From NCBI GenBank assembly GCA_039180025.1, contig JBCDDZ010000002.1:67733-131732 (forward strand): a DNA stretch of 64,000 nucleotides, given 5' to 3'. A program made the translations under genes and the position numbers. Origin of the DNA: Algisphaera sp039180025 (GTDB lineage Bacteria > Planctomycetota > Phycisphaerae > Phycisphaerales > Phycisphaeraceae). Below, piece after piece: positions 51,752 through 59,182 of the stretch; positions within the stretch are counted from its first letter, which is position 1, and each line of letters opens with the position of its first letter. The notes under the pieces were generated by a model. It was given only the letters and a program-made list of their open reading frames with translations. It did no database searches and was not told the DNA's origin.

Positions 51752-52780
51752 GTGACCCAGACCCGCTCCACCCTCACCCCCCGTCACGCCCCGGCCGACG
51801 ACGCCCCGTCGATCGAGCTGTGGTACGGGCCCGAGATCTACATCGGGCAGCGCGGCCGGTCGAACCGTTGGGTCAACGTGCTCGGCCGGGTCCACGCCCC
51901 GGTGGGGCTGCACGACCTGCGCTGGCAACTGTTGGACCGTACCGAATACCTGGCCGGGCCGCTCAATGTGGGGCCCACCGCGTACCGCCTGGTGGACCCG
52001 GGAGATTTTAACCTTGAGCTGGACCCGGCGCTATTGCACGAAGGGCCGAACCGCCTGCGGATCGAAGCCGTGGATCGCCACGGCCAAACCGACGAGGCCG
52101 AAGTCGTGGTCCACCTCTGTCCCGAGCCCAAGTGCGAATTGCCTTTCCAGGTCGATTTCGGCAGCCTCGAGCGGATCGACGAAGCGGCCCACGTGGTCGA
52201 CGGGTGCTGGTCGCTCGGCCCCGATGGCGTGCGGACCCGGCAGATCGGCTACGACCGCATGCTCACGGTCGGCTCGCGCGAATGGACCGACTACGAGGTG
52301 CTCACGTCGTTCACGGTCCACGGCTACAGCGACACGCCGCTGCTCGAAGAACTCCCCAACTGCGGCACCCTGGTGAGCGTCATCCTGCGCTGGCAGGGCC
52401 ACGTCAACTGGCACGACCTGGTCCCGTACCGCGGGTACCGGCCCTTCGGGATCATGGCGATGCACGGCCACCGGTTCAACCAGACCTCCCGCTACGCCCT
52501 CTACAAAAACGACGACCGGATGTACCCCCCCGAGGCTCCCCACCACGAACTCGAACCCGGGCGTCGCCAGTGGCTGCGTGTTTCCGTTCAGTCGCGTGAA
52601 AACCAGACCAGTTGGTACCGCATGAAAGCCTGGGCCGATGGCCACGACGAGCCCGACGCCTGGACTTTCGAAGAGCCCGGGCCCGACGACGAACTCAAAG
52701 CCGGCAGCGTCGTTCTGATGGCGCACCAAACCGATGTCACCTTCCACGGCCTCGAGGTCCGGGCGGTGGCCCCCCGCTGA
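51752..52780 (+). CDS. Unknown protein, probable concanavalin-like beta-sandwich
   Basis: This 342-residue protein is not recognised with confidence. The first 100 residues form an Ig-like beta domain ('NVLGRVHAPVGLHDLRWQLLD'). The rest has the rhythm of a LamG/DUF1080-like sandwich: 'VDGCWSLGPDGVRTRQIGYDRML', 'WTDYEVLTSFTVHGY', 'RRQWLRVSVQSRENQTSWYRMKAW' and a final 'GSVVLMAHQTDVTFHGLEVRAV'. DUF1080-type proteins include 3-keto-disaccharide hydrolases. No catalytic set is identified. GTG at 51752 has AGGTA upstream. It lies between GH31 and two Gfo/Idh/MocA genes, so it may take part in glycoside handling. Confidence 0.6.
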   Translation: MTQTRSTLTPRHAPADDAPSIELWYGPEIYIGQRGRSNRWVNVLGRVHAPVGLHDLRWQLLDRTEYLAGPLNVGPTAYRLVDPGDFNLELDPALLHEGPNRLRIEAVDRHGQTDEAEVVVHLCPEPKCELPFQVDFGSLERIDEAAHVVDGCWSLGPDGVRTRQIGYDRMLTVGSREWTDYEVLTSFTVHGYSDTPLLEELPNCGTLVSVILRWQGHVNWHDLVPYRGYRPFGIMAMHGHRFNQTSRYALYKNDDRMYPPEAPHHELEPGRRQWLRVSVQSRENQTSWYRMKAWADGHDEPDAWTFEEPGPDDELKAGSVVLMAHQTDVTFHGLEVRAVAPR

Positions 52781-52819
52781 CGCTTTTCCTTCAACCCTAT
52801 TTACTCAAGAGCCCCGCGC

Positions 52820-54082
52820 ATGCCCCAATCTCCACCCGTTGCTCCCCTGAAAATCGGTGTCGTCGGCTGCGGGGTCGTGGCCACGGCGTATTACCTGCCC
52901 TGCCTGCTCGAAGAGCCGCGGGCCGAAATCACCGCCGTCTGCGACCTCGAGCCGCGACGCACCGCCGCCTGCAAACGGCTCTTCGGCGCGAAGCAGGAGT
53001 ATCAGGACTACTTCCAGATGCTCGATGAGGCCGGCCTCGACGCGGTGCTCATCCTCACCGCCCCGGGCAGCCACGCCAAATTCGCGCTCGCCGCCGCTCA
53101 GCGCGGCATCCACATGGTGCTCCAAAAACCCATGGCCACCACGCTCGACGACGCCCACGCCATCACGCAGTGCGTCCGCGAACACCACGTCAAGTGCCTC
53201 GTCGAACCCAGCTGCAACTCACCGCTGGACCCCGACGTCGCGCTGCAGCGCGACCTGATCGCCAAGGGCGTGCTCGGCGACCCGTACTGGTTCATGATGG
53301 TCCCCACCGCCGGCACCCAGTACAGCGCGATGCTCGGCGGCAACCCCTACGGCAACGCCGCGTTCTTCTCCGAAGCCTCCGGCGGCGTGCTCTTCGACTA
53401 CCCCTACTTCCCCAGCCAGATCGCCTCGCTGCTGGGCGACTGCAAGGCCGTCACCGCCAACGCCAACATCGCCGTCCCCGAGCGCACCATCGTCCCCGAC
53501 GACGGCTACACCGACTTCCTCGAACGCTGCACCGACCCCCACGACAGCAACTACTGGGACGAAGTCATGCACATGGAGAAAACCGAGACCGTCCCCATGG
53601 GCGCGCCCGACAACGTCTTCTCCACCTACGAGATGGACGCCGGCTGGGTCGGCACCGTCCACGTCGGCCGACCGTTCCACCCCATGCCCAAGGGCACCAT
53701 CGGCAGCCAGGGTATCCAGGTCTTCGGCCGATCCGGCAACCTGATCGCGGACGGCGGCTACACCGCTTCCATCATCTCCGACCACAAGCACCTGCTGCCC
53801 GAAACCGACGACGACGGCTGGTACCGCATCCCCAACCGCGGCGACTACAGCAAAGCACAATGGCCCAAGCCGATCCCTGGCGCGTTCAACTACTACGCCG
53901 AATCCACGCTCCATCTGATCGACTGCATTCTCGAAGACCGCGACCCGCTGGTCAACGTCGAGTGGGGCCGGCACGTCACCGAGATGATGACCGGCTCGCT
54001 CGAGTCCGCCCGCACCGGCCAGCGCTACGCCATGACCACCACGACCACTGGCCTGCGCGACCAGCCCGGGGGTGACCGGTGA
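52820..54082 (+). CDS. Gfo/Idh/MocA family oxidoreductase (1)
   Basis: The 420-residue NAD(P)-dependent dehydrogenase has the Rossmann motif 'KIGVVGCGVVATAYYLPCLLE', 'LILTAPGSHAKFALAAAQRG', and 'VLQKPMATTLDDA', where the family's EKP catalytic Lys is kept but Glu is Gln. The C-terminal alpha/beta domain includes 'SGGVLFDYPYFPSQIASLLGDC' with a conserved Asp, and lysine/tyrosine-rich sheet edges. It is longer than average. Such enzymes oxidise sugars or sugar derivatives, often at C3 of intact glycosides. The stop overlaps the second Gfo/Idh/MocA gene (GTGA), which suggests the two products work together. Confidence 0.9.
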   Translation: MPQSPPVAPLKIGVVGCGVVATAYYLPCLLEEPRAEITAVCDLEPRRTAACKRLFGAKQEYQDYFQMLDEAGLDAVLILTAPGSHAKFALAAAQRGIHMVLQKPMATTLDDAHAITQCVREHHVKCLVEPSCNSPLDPDVALQRDLIAKGVLGDPYWFMMVPTAGTQYSAMLGGNPYGNAAFFSEASGGVLFDYPYFPSQIASLLGDCKAVTANANIAVPERTIVPDDGYTDFLERCTDPHDSNYWDEVMHMEKTETVPMGAPDNVFSTYEMDAGWVGTVHVGRPFHPMPKGTIGSQGIQVFGRSGNLIADGGYTASIISDHKHLLPETDDDGWYRIPNRGDYSKAQWPKPIPGAFNYYAESTLHLIDCILEDRDPLVNVEWGRHVTEMMTGSLESARTGQRYAMTTTTTGLRDQPGGDR

Positions 54083-55110
54083 GCCCCGCCGAGCCCCCTC
54101 TGCGCTTCGGCGTCGTGGGCTACGGCTTCGGCCAGTTCCACGTCCGTACCCTCGCCGCCATGCCGGACGTCAACCTCGCCGCCGTCGCCGACCGCCGCAG
54201 CGATTCGCTCCCGGCCGCCGCGGCGGAGTACGGCTTCACTCCCTACCGCGACGCGCTGGAGATGATCGCCAAAGAAAACCTCGACGCCGTGGTGATCGCT
54301 ATCCCCCCCAAGCCGCGCCGCGAACTGCTGACCGCGGCGGTCGAGCAAAACCTCGCGCTCTTCGTCGAAAAGCCCTGGGCCAGCCACGCGGCACACGCCC
54401 GCGAGCTCGCTGACATCTGTCGCCGGTCCGCCGCCCCGGTCATGGCCGGGTTCAGCTTCCGCTACCACCCCGCGCTGGTCAAGCTCAAATCCCTGCTCGC
54501 CGGCGACCTGGGCCCGCCCCGCATGCTCCAGGGCCAGTACGTCTTCGGCTGGCTCCCGCCCCGCGACGGCTGGGCCTGGGACCCGACCAACGGCAACGGC
54601 TTTATCAACGAAAACTCCTGCCACCTCTTCGACGCCGTCTGCCACCTGATGGGGCGGCCCACTCGGGTCTCGGCCGAGGGCGGACGCTTCACCGGCAAGC
54701 CTATGGAAGACGCCGTGACCGTCACGCTCCGCTTCCAGAACGATACGATCGCCGCGCTAACCTGCGGCGGCATCGGCCACGACGCCTTTACCGATTACCC
54801 GCGGATCGAACTGTTTGCCGAGCACGGCCAGGCCCAGCTCACCGGCGAGCAGCACGCCTGGCGCTCCCTGAAATGGGCCACCCACCAACACCCCACGCCC
54901 CAGCACCTCGATGCCCCCCCGACCCTAGACCAACAAACCGCCTACACCCCTGCCCTCGAACACTTCGTCCGGTGTATCCGCGAAGGAGCGACCCCCTCGG
55001 CCACGCTGCGGGACGCGATCCTCTCGGTCGACCTGGCGATGGCTGTCGCCGAGTCGGCCCGCTCGGGCCAGCCTGTCGCGCTCGAGGCCGTCGACCCCGC
55101 CGCGGGCTAA
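54079..55110 (+). CDS. Gfo/Idh/MocA family oxidoreductase (2)
   Basis: The 343-residue protein starts 'LRFGVVGYGFGQFHVRTLAAMP' and has the full 'VEKPWASHAAHARELADIC' motif with the conserved Lys, then 'MAGFSFRYHPALVKLKSLLAGDLG' and 'NENSCHLFDAVCHLMGRP', where the Asp/His pair likely serves as the proton shuttle. The GTG start overlaps the previous stop. It ends 36 bases before the isomerase-like gene. With protein (1) it may form an oxidation/reduction couple acting on the same sugar ring, recycling NAD(H). Confidence 0.91.
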   Translation: MSPAEPPLRFGVVGYGFGQFHVRTLAAMPDVNLAAVADRRSDSLPAAAAEYGFTPYRDALEMIAKENLDAVVIAIPPKPRRELLTAAVEQNLALFVEKPWASHAAHARELADICRRSAAPVMAGFSFRYHPALVKLKSLLAGDLGPPRMLQGQYVFGWLPPRDGWAWDPTNGNGFINENSCHLFDAVCHLMGRPTRVSAEGGRFTGKPMEDAVTVTLRFQNDTIAALTCGGIGHDAFTDYPRIELFAEHGQAQLTGEQHAWRSLKWATHQHPTPQHLDAPPTLDQQTAYTPALEHFVRCIREGATPSATLRDAILSVDLAMAVAESARSGQPVALEAVDPAAG

Positions 55111-55146
55111 CCTCCGTTTTCTCTTTCTCCTTCAGGAACCCCACTC

Positions 55147-55971
55147 ATGCGACTAGGACTCGAAGCCGGCGACCCGACGCCGGAGCTCGCGGCAGAGCTA
55201 GCGATCACCGGCGTGCCCATCGACGGCGGCGCCCTCGTGGAACACGGCGTACAAGCCGCCCTCGCCCCCCTCCGAAAACACAGCCTGAGTGTGTGTCAGA
55301 TCGGGGCGTTCGGCTTCAATCCGGTCTCCGACGACGCGGAAGCGGCGCAGGCCCAGACCCAGCTCCTCAATCAGATCATCCCCCTCGCCGCCGACACCGG
55401 TTGCCGCTACATCACCCTCGGCCCGGGCAACCACCACCCCTCGGGCTTCGGCCACTACGACCTGCGCAACACCACCGACGACGCGATCCACGCCTACGCC
55501 CAGGCCATCAAACCGTTGGCCGAGTTGGCGGAAAAGCACGACGCTGTCCTCTGTATCGAGGCCTACCTCAAGGGGGTGGTCCGCTCCGCCGAATCGTTCC
55601 TCGCGGTCCAGGACCAGGTCGGCTCCGACCGCCTGCGCTGCAACGTCGATCCGTCGAGCCTCTACGCCGGGCTCCACGATTTCCTCACCCCGATGCCCCT
55701 GGTCGAAAAGACGATCGCCGGCCTCGCGGGCCATGTCGGGCTCGTCCACGTCAAAGAACTCGGCGTCGAAGAGGGTTTCCACCTCCAGATGGGCCTGACC
55801 CCGATCACCGCCGGCCACACGGACTGGGGCCGGTTCCTCACCCTCGTCGAGCCCCACCTGCCCGAAGACAGCTGGGTGATCCTCGAACACATCCTCTCGG
55901 CCGACCAGGCCCGCAGCAGCCACCGATACCTCTCCGATGCCGCGCACCGCGCCGGCGTCTCCCTCGCCTAA
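55147..55971 (+). CDS. Sugar phosphate isomerase/epimerase-like TIM barrel
   Basis: The 274-residue protein of the xylose-isomerase-like TIM barrel family (PF01261) begins 'RLGLEAGDPTPELAAEL'. Metal ligands can be placed at Glu in 'LCIEAYLKG', Asp in 'NVDPSSLYAGLHD', His in 'GLVHVKELG' and Glu in 'VILEHIL'. Family members isomerise keto sugars, or cleave or hydrate 3-keto-glycosides when paired with Gfo/Idh/MocA enzymes. AGGA lies about 10 bases before the ATG. No signal peptide. Its position directly after two dehydrogenases supports a shared pathway. Confidence 0.87.
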   Translation: MRLGLEAGDPTPELAAELAITGVPIDGGALVEHGVQAALAPLRKHSLSVCQIGAFGFNPVSDDAEAAQAQTQLLNQIIPLAADTGCRYITLGPGNHHPSGFGHYDLRNTTDDAIHAYAQAIKPLAELAEKHDAVLCIEAYLKGVVRSAESFLAVQDQVGSDRLRCNVDPSSLYAGLHDFLTPMPLVEKTIAGLAGHVGLVHVKELGVEEGFHLQMGLTPITAGHTDWGRFLTLVEPHLPEDSWVILEHILSADQARSSHRYLSDAAHRAGVSLA

Positions 55972-55985
55972 TCACGAAAGCCCGC

Positions 55986-56939
55986 ATGCTTTTCCCGCCC
56001 CTCGACCCCGCCTTCGTCCTCTCGCGCCTGACTTGGCCCGCAGACCGCTGCGACCTGGTTCTGGACACCGACACCTACAACGAGATCGACGACCAGTTCG
56101 CGCTGGTCTACGCCCTGCTCTCCAAGCCGCGGTTCGACCTCCAGGCCGTCTTCGCCGCCCCATTCCACAACAAACGCTCGTCCGGGCCCGCCGACGGCAT
56201 GGCCAAAAGCTACGACGAAATCGCCCGCGTCCTGGGCATCCTTGACGTCCCGACCGATGGGTTCGTCTACCGCGGCTCCGACGCCTGGCTCCCGGACCCG
56301 CAAACCTCCGTCCCCAGCGACGCCCGCGACGAACTAATCCGGCGGGCCCGCGCCCAGCCCGACGGCCGCCCCCTCTATGTCGCGGCGATCGGTGCGATCA
56401 CCAACGTCGTCTCGGCCCTGATCGAGGCCCCCGACATCCGGGAAAAAATCGTCGTGCTTTGGCTCGGCGGCCACCCGCTCTACTGGCACACCGCCGCCGA
56501 ATTCAACCTCGAACAAGACTCGCTGGCCTCGCGTGTCCTCCTCGATTCGGGCGTTCCCCTCGTGCTGTTCCCCTGCCAGCTCGTGGCGGAGATGATCAAA
56601 ACCACCACCGCCGAACTCGACGCCCACCTCCAGGGCCACTCGTCGATCGGCGATTACCTCGCCAAAATCTTCCGCGAATACGAATACGCCCCGGTCCGCG
56701 AGCCCGGCGGGGCCAAAGAGATCTGGGACCTCGCCCCGCTTGCCTGGCTGATGGACCAGGCCTGGGTCGAAACCACGATCGAGCCCTGCCCCGTGCTCAC
56801 CGACGACCGGACCTGGAGCCGCGACGCCCGCCGCCCCCCGATCCGCGTCGCCCAGCACATCCACCGCGATGCTTTGTTCACCGACCTCTTCGCGAAAGCC
56901 GCTCAAACCAACCCCACGCCCCGACCCGCCCACCAGTAA
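55986..56939 (+). CDS. Inosine-uridine nucleoside hydrolase-family protein
   Basis: The 317-residue protein has 'DLVLDTDTYNEIDDQFALVYAL', the DxDxxxxxDD calcium site of nucleoside N-ribohydrolases, and 'PLYVAAIGAITNVVSALIEAP', the family's GPLTN-like block (here GAITN). 'EFNLEQDSLASRVLLDSGVPLVLFPC' matches the later conserved region. The usual enzyme cleaves nucleosides to ribose and base. Inside a glycan cluster, members may instead cleave other N- or O-ribosides. It starts 14 bases after the isomerase-like gene and is the last intact gene before the insertion scar. Confidence 0.85.
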   Translation: MLFPPLDPAFVLSRLTWPADRCDLVLDTDTYNEIDDQFALVYALLSKPRFDLQAVFAAPFHNKRSSGPADGMAKSYDEIARVLGILDVPTDGFVYRGSDAWLPDPQTSVPSDARDELIRRARAQPDGRPLYVAAIGAITNVVSALIEAPDIREKIVVLWLGGHPLYWHTAAEFNLEQDSLASRVLLDSGVPLVLFPCQLVAEMIKTTTAELDAHLQGHSSIGDYLAKIFREYEYAPVREPGGAKEIWDLAPLAWLMDQAWVETTIEPCPVLTDDRTWSRDARRPPIRVAQHIHRDALFTDLFAKAAQTNPTPRPAHQ

Positions 56940-57049
56940 GCCCGACCGCGCCCGGCTGGTCTCGCCCCATCCCACGACCCAATCACTCACCCCCAAAAAC
57001 GTAGACGAAACCCGCTTCTCGCTCAACGCGAAGCCGCGGCTCGATACGG

Positions 57050-57193
57050 ATCAACGAAGACGACCGCAAGCAGGTCGGCGAATCGGCCCGGCGGGTTCAA
57101 GAAGCGACGCCAGCGTCCGTTAAAGTGGCTTACGGGGACCAAGGCCACACCGGCGACAAGGCCGCCGCGGCCGCTCGGGAGTACCACACGATC
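57050..57193 (+). pseudogene. IS5-family transposase remnant
   Basis: A 48-codon stretch reads 'NEDDRKQVGESARRVQEAT' followed by 'VKVAYGDQGHTGDKAAAAA', very like the region around the second catalytic Asp of IS5-type DDE transposases ('VAYVDQGYTG'). There is no start codon, no remaining N-terminal or C-terminal part, and no inverted repeats that I can find. After 'EYHTI' the similarity stops and the SDR fragment begins about 20 bases later. Confidence 0.7.
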
Positions 57194-57204
57194 CCAGGCT
57201 GTTT

Positions 57205-57519
57205 CCCCTACACTTGGCCAAAGCCGGGTTGAACGCGCTGGTCCAGTCCTTGGCCATTGAGTGGGGGCCGCGTGTACGTGCCGTGGGCATTGCGCCCGGA
57301 TTCATCGACACGCCCGGCAACGACGCTTGGTTTGATTCGTTTCCGGATCCCGCGGTCGAGCGGCGGCGGACCGAAGCGATGCGCCCGGTCGGCCGGTTGG
57401 GGGACGTCGATCAGATCGGCTCGGTTTGCGCGTTTCTTGCTTCTGATTTTGCCGCTTTTATTTCCGGCAATACGTTGCGGGTCGATGGCGGTCGCTCGGC
57501 CTTGATGCAGGACGGCTGA
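57205..57519 (+). pseudogene. 3' fragment of an SDR oxidoreductase gene
   Basis: About 100 codons encode the C-terminal half of a classical short-chain dehydrogenase: 'AKAGLNALVQSLAIEWGPR' (just after the catalytic Tyr-x-x-x-Lys site), 'VRAVGIAPGFIDTPG', 'RPVGRLGDVDQIGSVCAFLAS' and 'FISGNTLRVDGG'. The cofactor motif, the catalytic Ser and the Tyr are missing. The break coincides with the end of the transposase remnant. Most likely an insertion and deletion removed the first half. It could still be translated from TTG 57214 but should be inactive. Confidence 0.82.
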
Positions 57520-57545
57520 AACAACTATCATTTTTCTTTTCAAGT

Positions 57546-57557
57546 TGAAACGTATAC
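57546..57557. promoter_or_regulatory. Small palindrome upstream of clan-D-like hydrolase gene
   Basis: AACGTATACGAA contains the 8-base palindrome CGTATACG with a central TA, 15 bases before the ATG at 57570, in an AT-rich gap of 50 bases. It loosely resembles the CGTATTG half-site of the LacI (1) operators. Confidence 0.35.
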
Positions 57558-57569
57558 GAAAGTACTCCG

Positions 57570-59099
57570 ATGAATACGCCTTGGTCTGAAGCAAACATAA
57601 ATGCCCGACTCGAAATAACGCGGGGCGAGATGAACGTCACGACACGGTCATCGGACTCGGCCCGCGGGCCGGTCACCGAATTGCATGTCGAAGGTGACGG
57701 CCGGATCGACAAGCTGATCGTCTCGGTCGACGGCGCGGCCCCGGCCGAGGAGATGATCCCCCTTGCCCCCAACGCCAACGACCTCATGGTGCTGCACCCG
57801 ATGCAGGTCTCGCATCAGGCGTCGAACCACGACGGCGCGACCCTCGACGAGCGGTTCGGCGGCCAGTACGTCTTCACGCCGCCGCCGCTGGTGCATACGT
57901 TCCGCATCGACGGGCGGTGGTACGGCATCGGGCTCGGGGCGTCGGCCGGCAAGAACCAGTACACCGGCTGGACCTACTTCCCCCGGCAACGCGACGCGTT
58001 CGACCTGGAGATCGACTACCGCGGCTACTTCGGCGAGCCCGGTCACGCCGCGTCGATCGTTTGGCTTAAAACGCCGCGCGACTCGGCGTACGAGGTGATC
58101 GCCGACTACAGCGATTGGCTGCGCGAATCGGGGTTTGCGCCGACGCCCAAGCGCGACGTGGCCGACTGGTGGCGCGAGCCGTTCGCCTGCATCTGGGGCG
58201 AGCAGCGCAACTACGCCTTGGAAGCACACATCGGCCAGCCCGGCCATTACCAGACCGACACCTACGAAACCCAGCAAAATCAAGTGCATTGCATGCAGCG
58301 GCTGATCGACAAGGGCATCCCCTTCGGCGTCGCCGCCACCGGCGACAAATGGCAGCTCCACCGCCAGCGGCTCGTCCCCGACCCCGGCCGATACCCCGAC
58401 TTCCGCGGCTTCGCCGACTGGATCCACGACGGCGGCCGACACGTCATCGCCTGGTACGGCATGTGGATCCACGACAACGCCCCGCCCGACTGGTGCATCC
58501 GCAAAAAAGACGGCACGAAGCTCCGCCTCGACCCCACCAGCCCCGCCTACGCCCGGCAGCTCCAGGACGACGTCCACCAGCTCATCAGCCCCGACGGCTA
58601 CGACTACGACGGTTTCTTTCTGGACTTCTCCCACAACCTGCCGCTCGCGGCCGGCCTCGAACTGCACGGCGACCTCTGGGGCATGGAACTCCTGCACCAC
58701 TACGTCAAGCTCATCCACGACGCCGCGAAAGACGCCAAGCCCGACGCGATGATCATGACCCACTGCACGCACCCGTACTTCGCCGACGTCACCGACGTGT
58801 TCCGGCTCAACGACTGGTGCCACAAACGCCCGAACCTCGTCGAGCAGATGCGCTACCGCCACGGTATCGCGAGCAACTGCTCGGACTGGCTGATCAACAC
58901 CGACAACTGGCCGGTGCACAGCATGGCCGAGTGGCGGCGGGCGATGCCGGTGCAGCCGGAGCTGGGCATCCCCGCGACGTGGTACACGCACGGCGTCCGC
59001 GGCGAGCGCGACAGCCAGGTCCACCCGTTCACCGACGAGGACTACGACCGCTGGCGTGAAGTCTGGACCGCGTACATGGATTCACTGCCGCACCGCTGA
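57570..59099 (+). CDS. Clan GH-D-like (alpha-galactosidase-type) glycoside hydrolase
   Basis: The 509-residue protein has an N-terminal beta-sandwich (about 1-150), then a TIM-barrel part. 'YDYDGFFLDFSHNLP' fits the strand carrying the nucleophile Asp of clan D/GH31-like alpha-glycosidases (LDF/KxDF type). 'RFGGQYVFTPPPLVH' and 'DVFRLNDWCHKRPNLVEQMRYRH' are further landmarks, and 'CIRKKDGTKLRLDPTSPAYARQL' lies just before the nucleophile strand, as in GH36-like enzymes. The exact GH family is not certain. No signal peptide. It follows the insertion scar, so it may have lost its original upstream genes or gained a new promoter. Confidence 0.72.
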   Translation: MNTPWSEANINARLEITRGEMNVTTRSSDSARGPVTELHVEGDGRIDKLIVSVDGAAPAEEMIPLAPNANDLMVLHPMQVSHQASNHDGATLDERFGGQYVFTPPPLVHTFRIDGRWYGIGLGASAGKNQYTGWTYFPRQRDAFDLEIDYRGYFGEPGHAASIVWLKTPRDSAYEVIADYSDWLRESGFAPTPKRDVADWWREPFACIWGEQRNYALEAHIGQPGHYQTDTYETQQNQVHCMQRLIDKGIPFGVAATGDKWQLHRQRLVPDPGRYPDFRGFADWIHDGGRHVIAWYGMWIHDNAPPDWCIRKKDGTKLRLDPTSPAYARQLQDDVHQLISPDGYDYDGFFLDFSHNLPLAAGLELHGDLWGMELLHHYVKLIHDAAKDAKPDAMIMTHCTHPYFADVTDVFRLNDWCHKRPNLVEQMRYRHGIASNCSDWLINTDNWPVHSMAEWRRAMPVQPELGIPATWYTHGVRGERDSQVHPFTDEDYDRWREVWTAYMDSLPHR

Positions 59100-59182
59100 C
59101 CCGGGCGGCCCGCGGCTTGAGCGACGGATGCCGCGGATCGACCCGAACGCTCGTCGTTTTTTTTCACGTCTGCGAGATCGAC

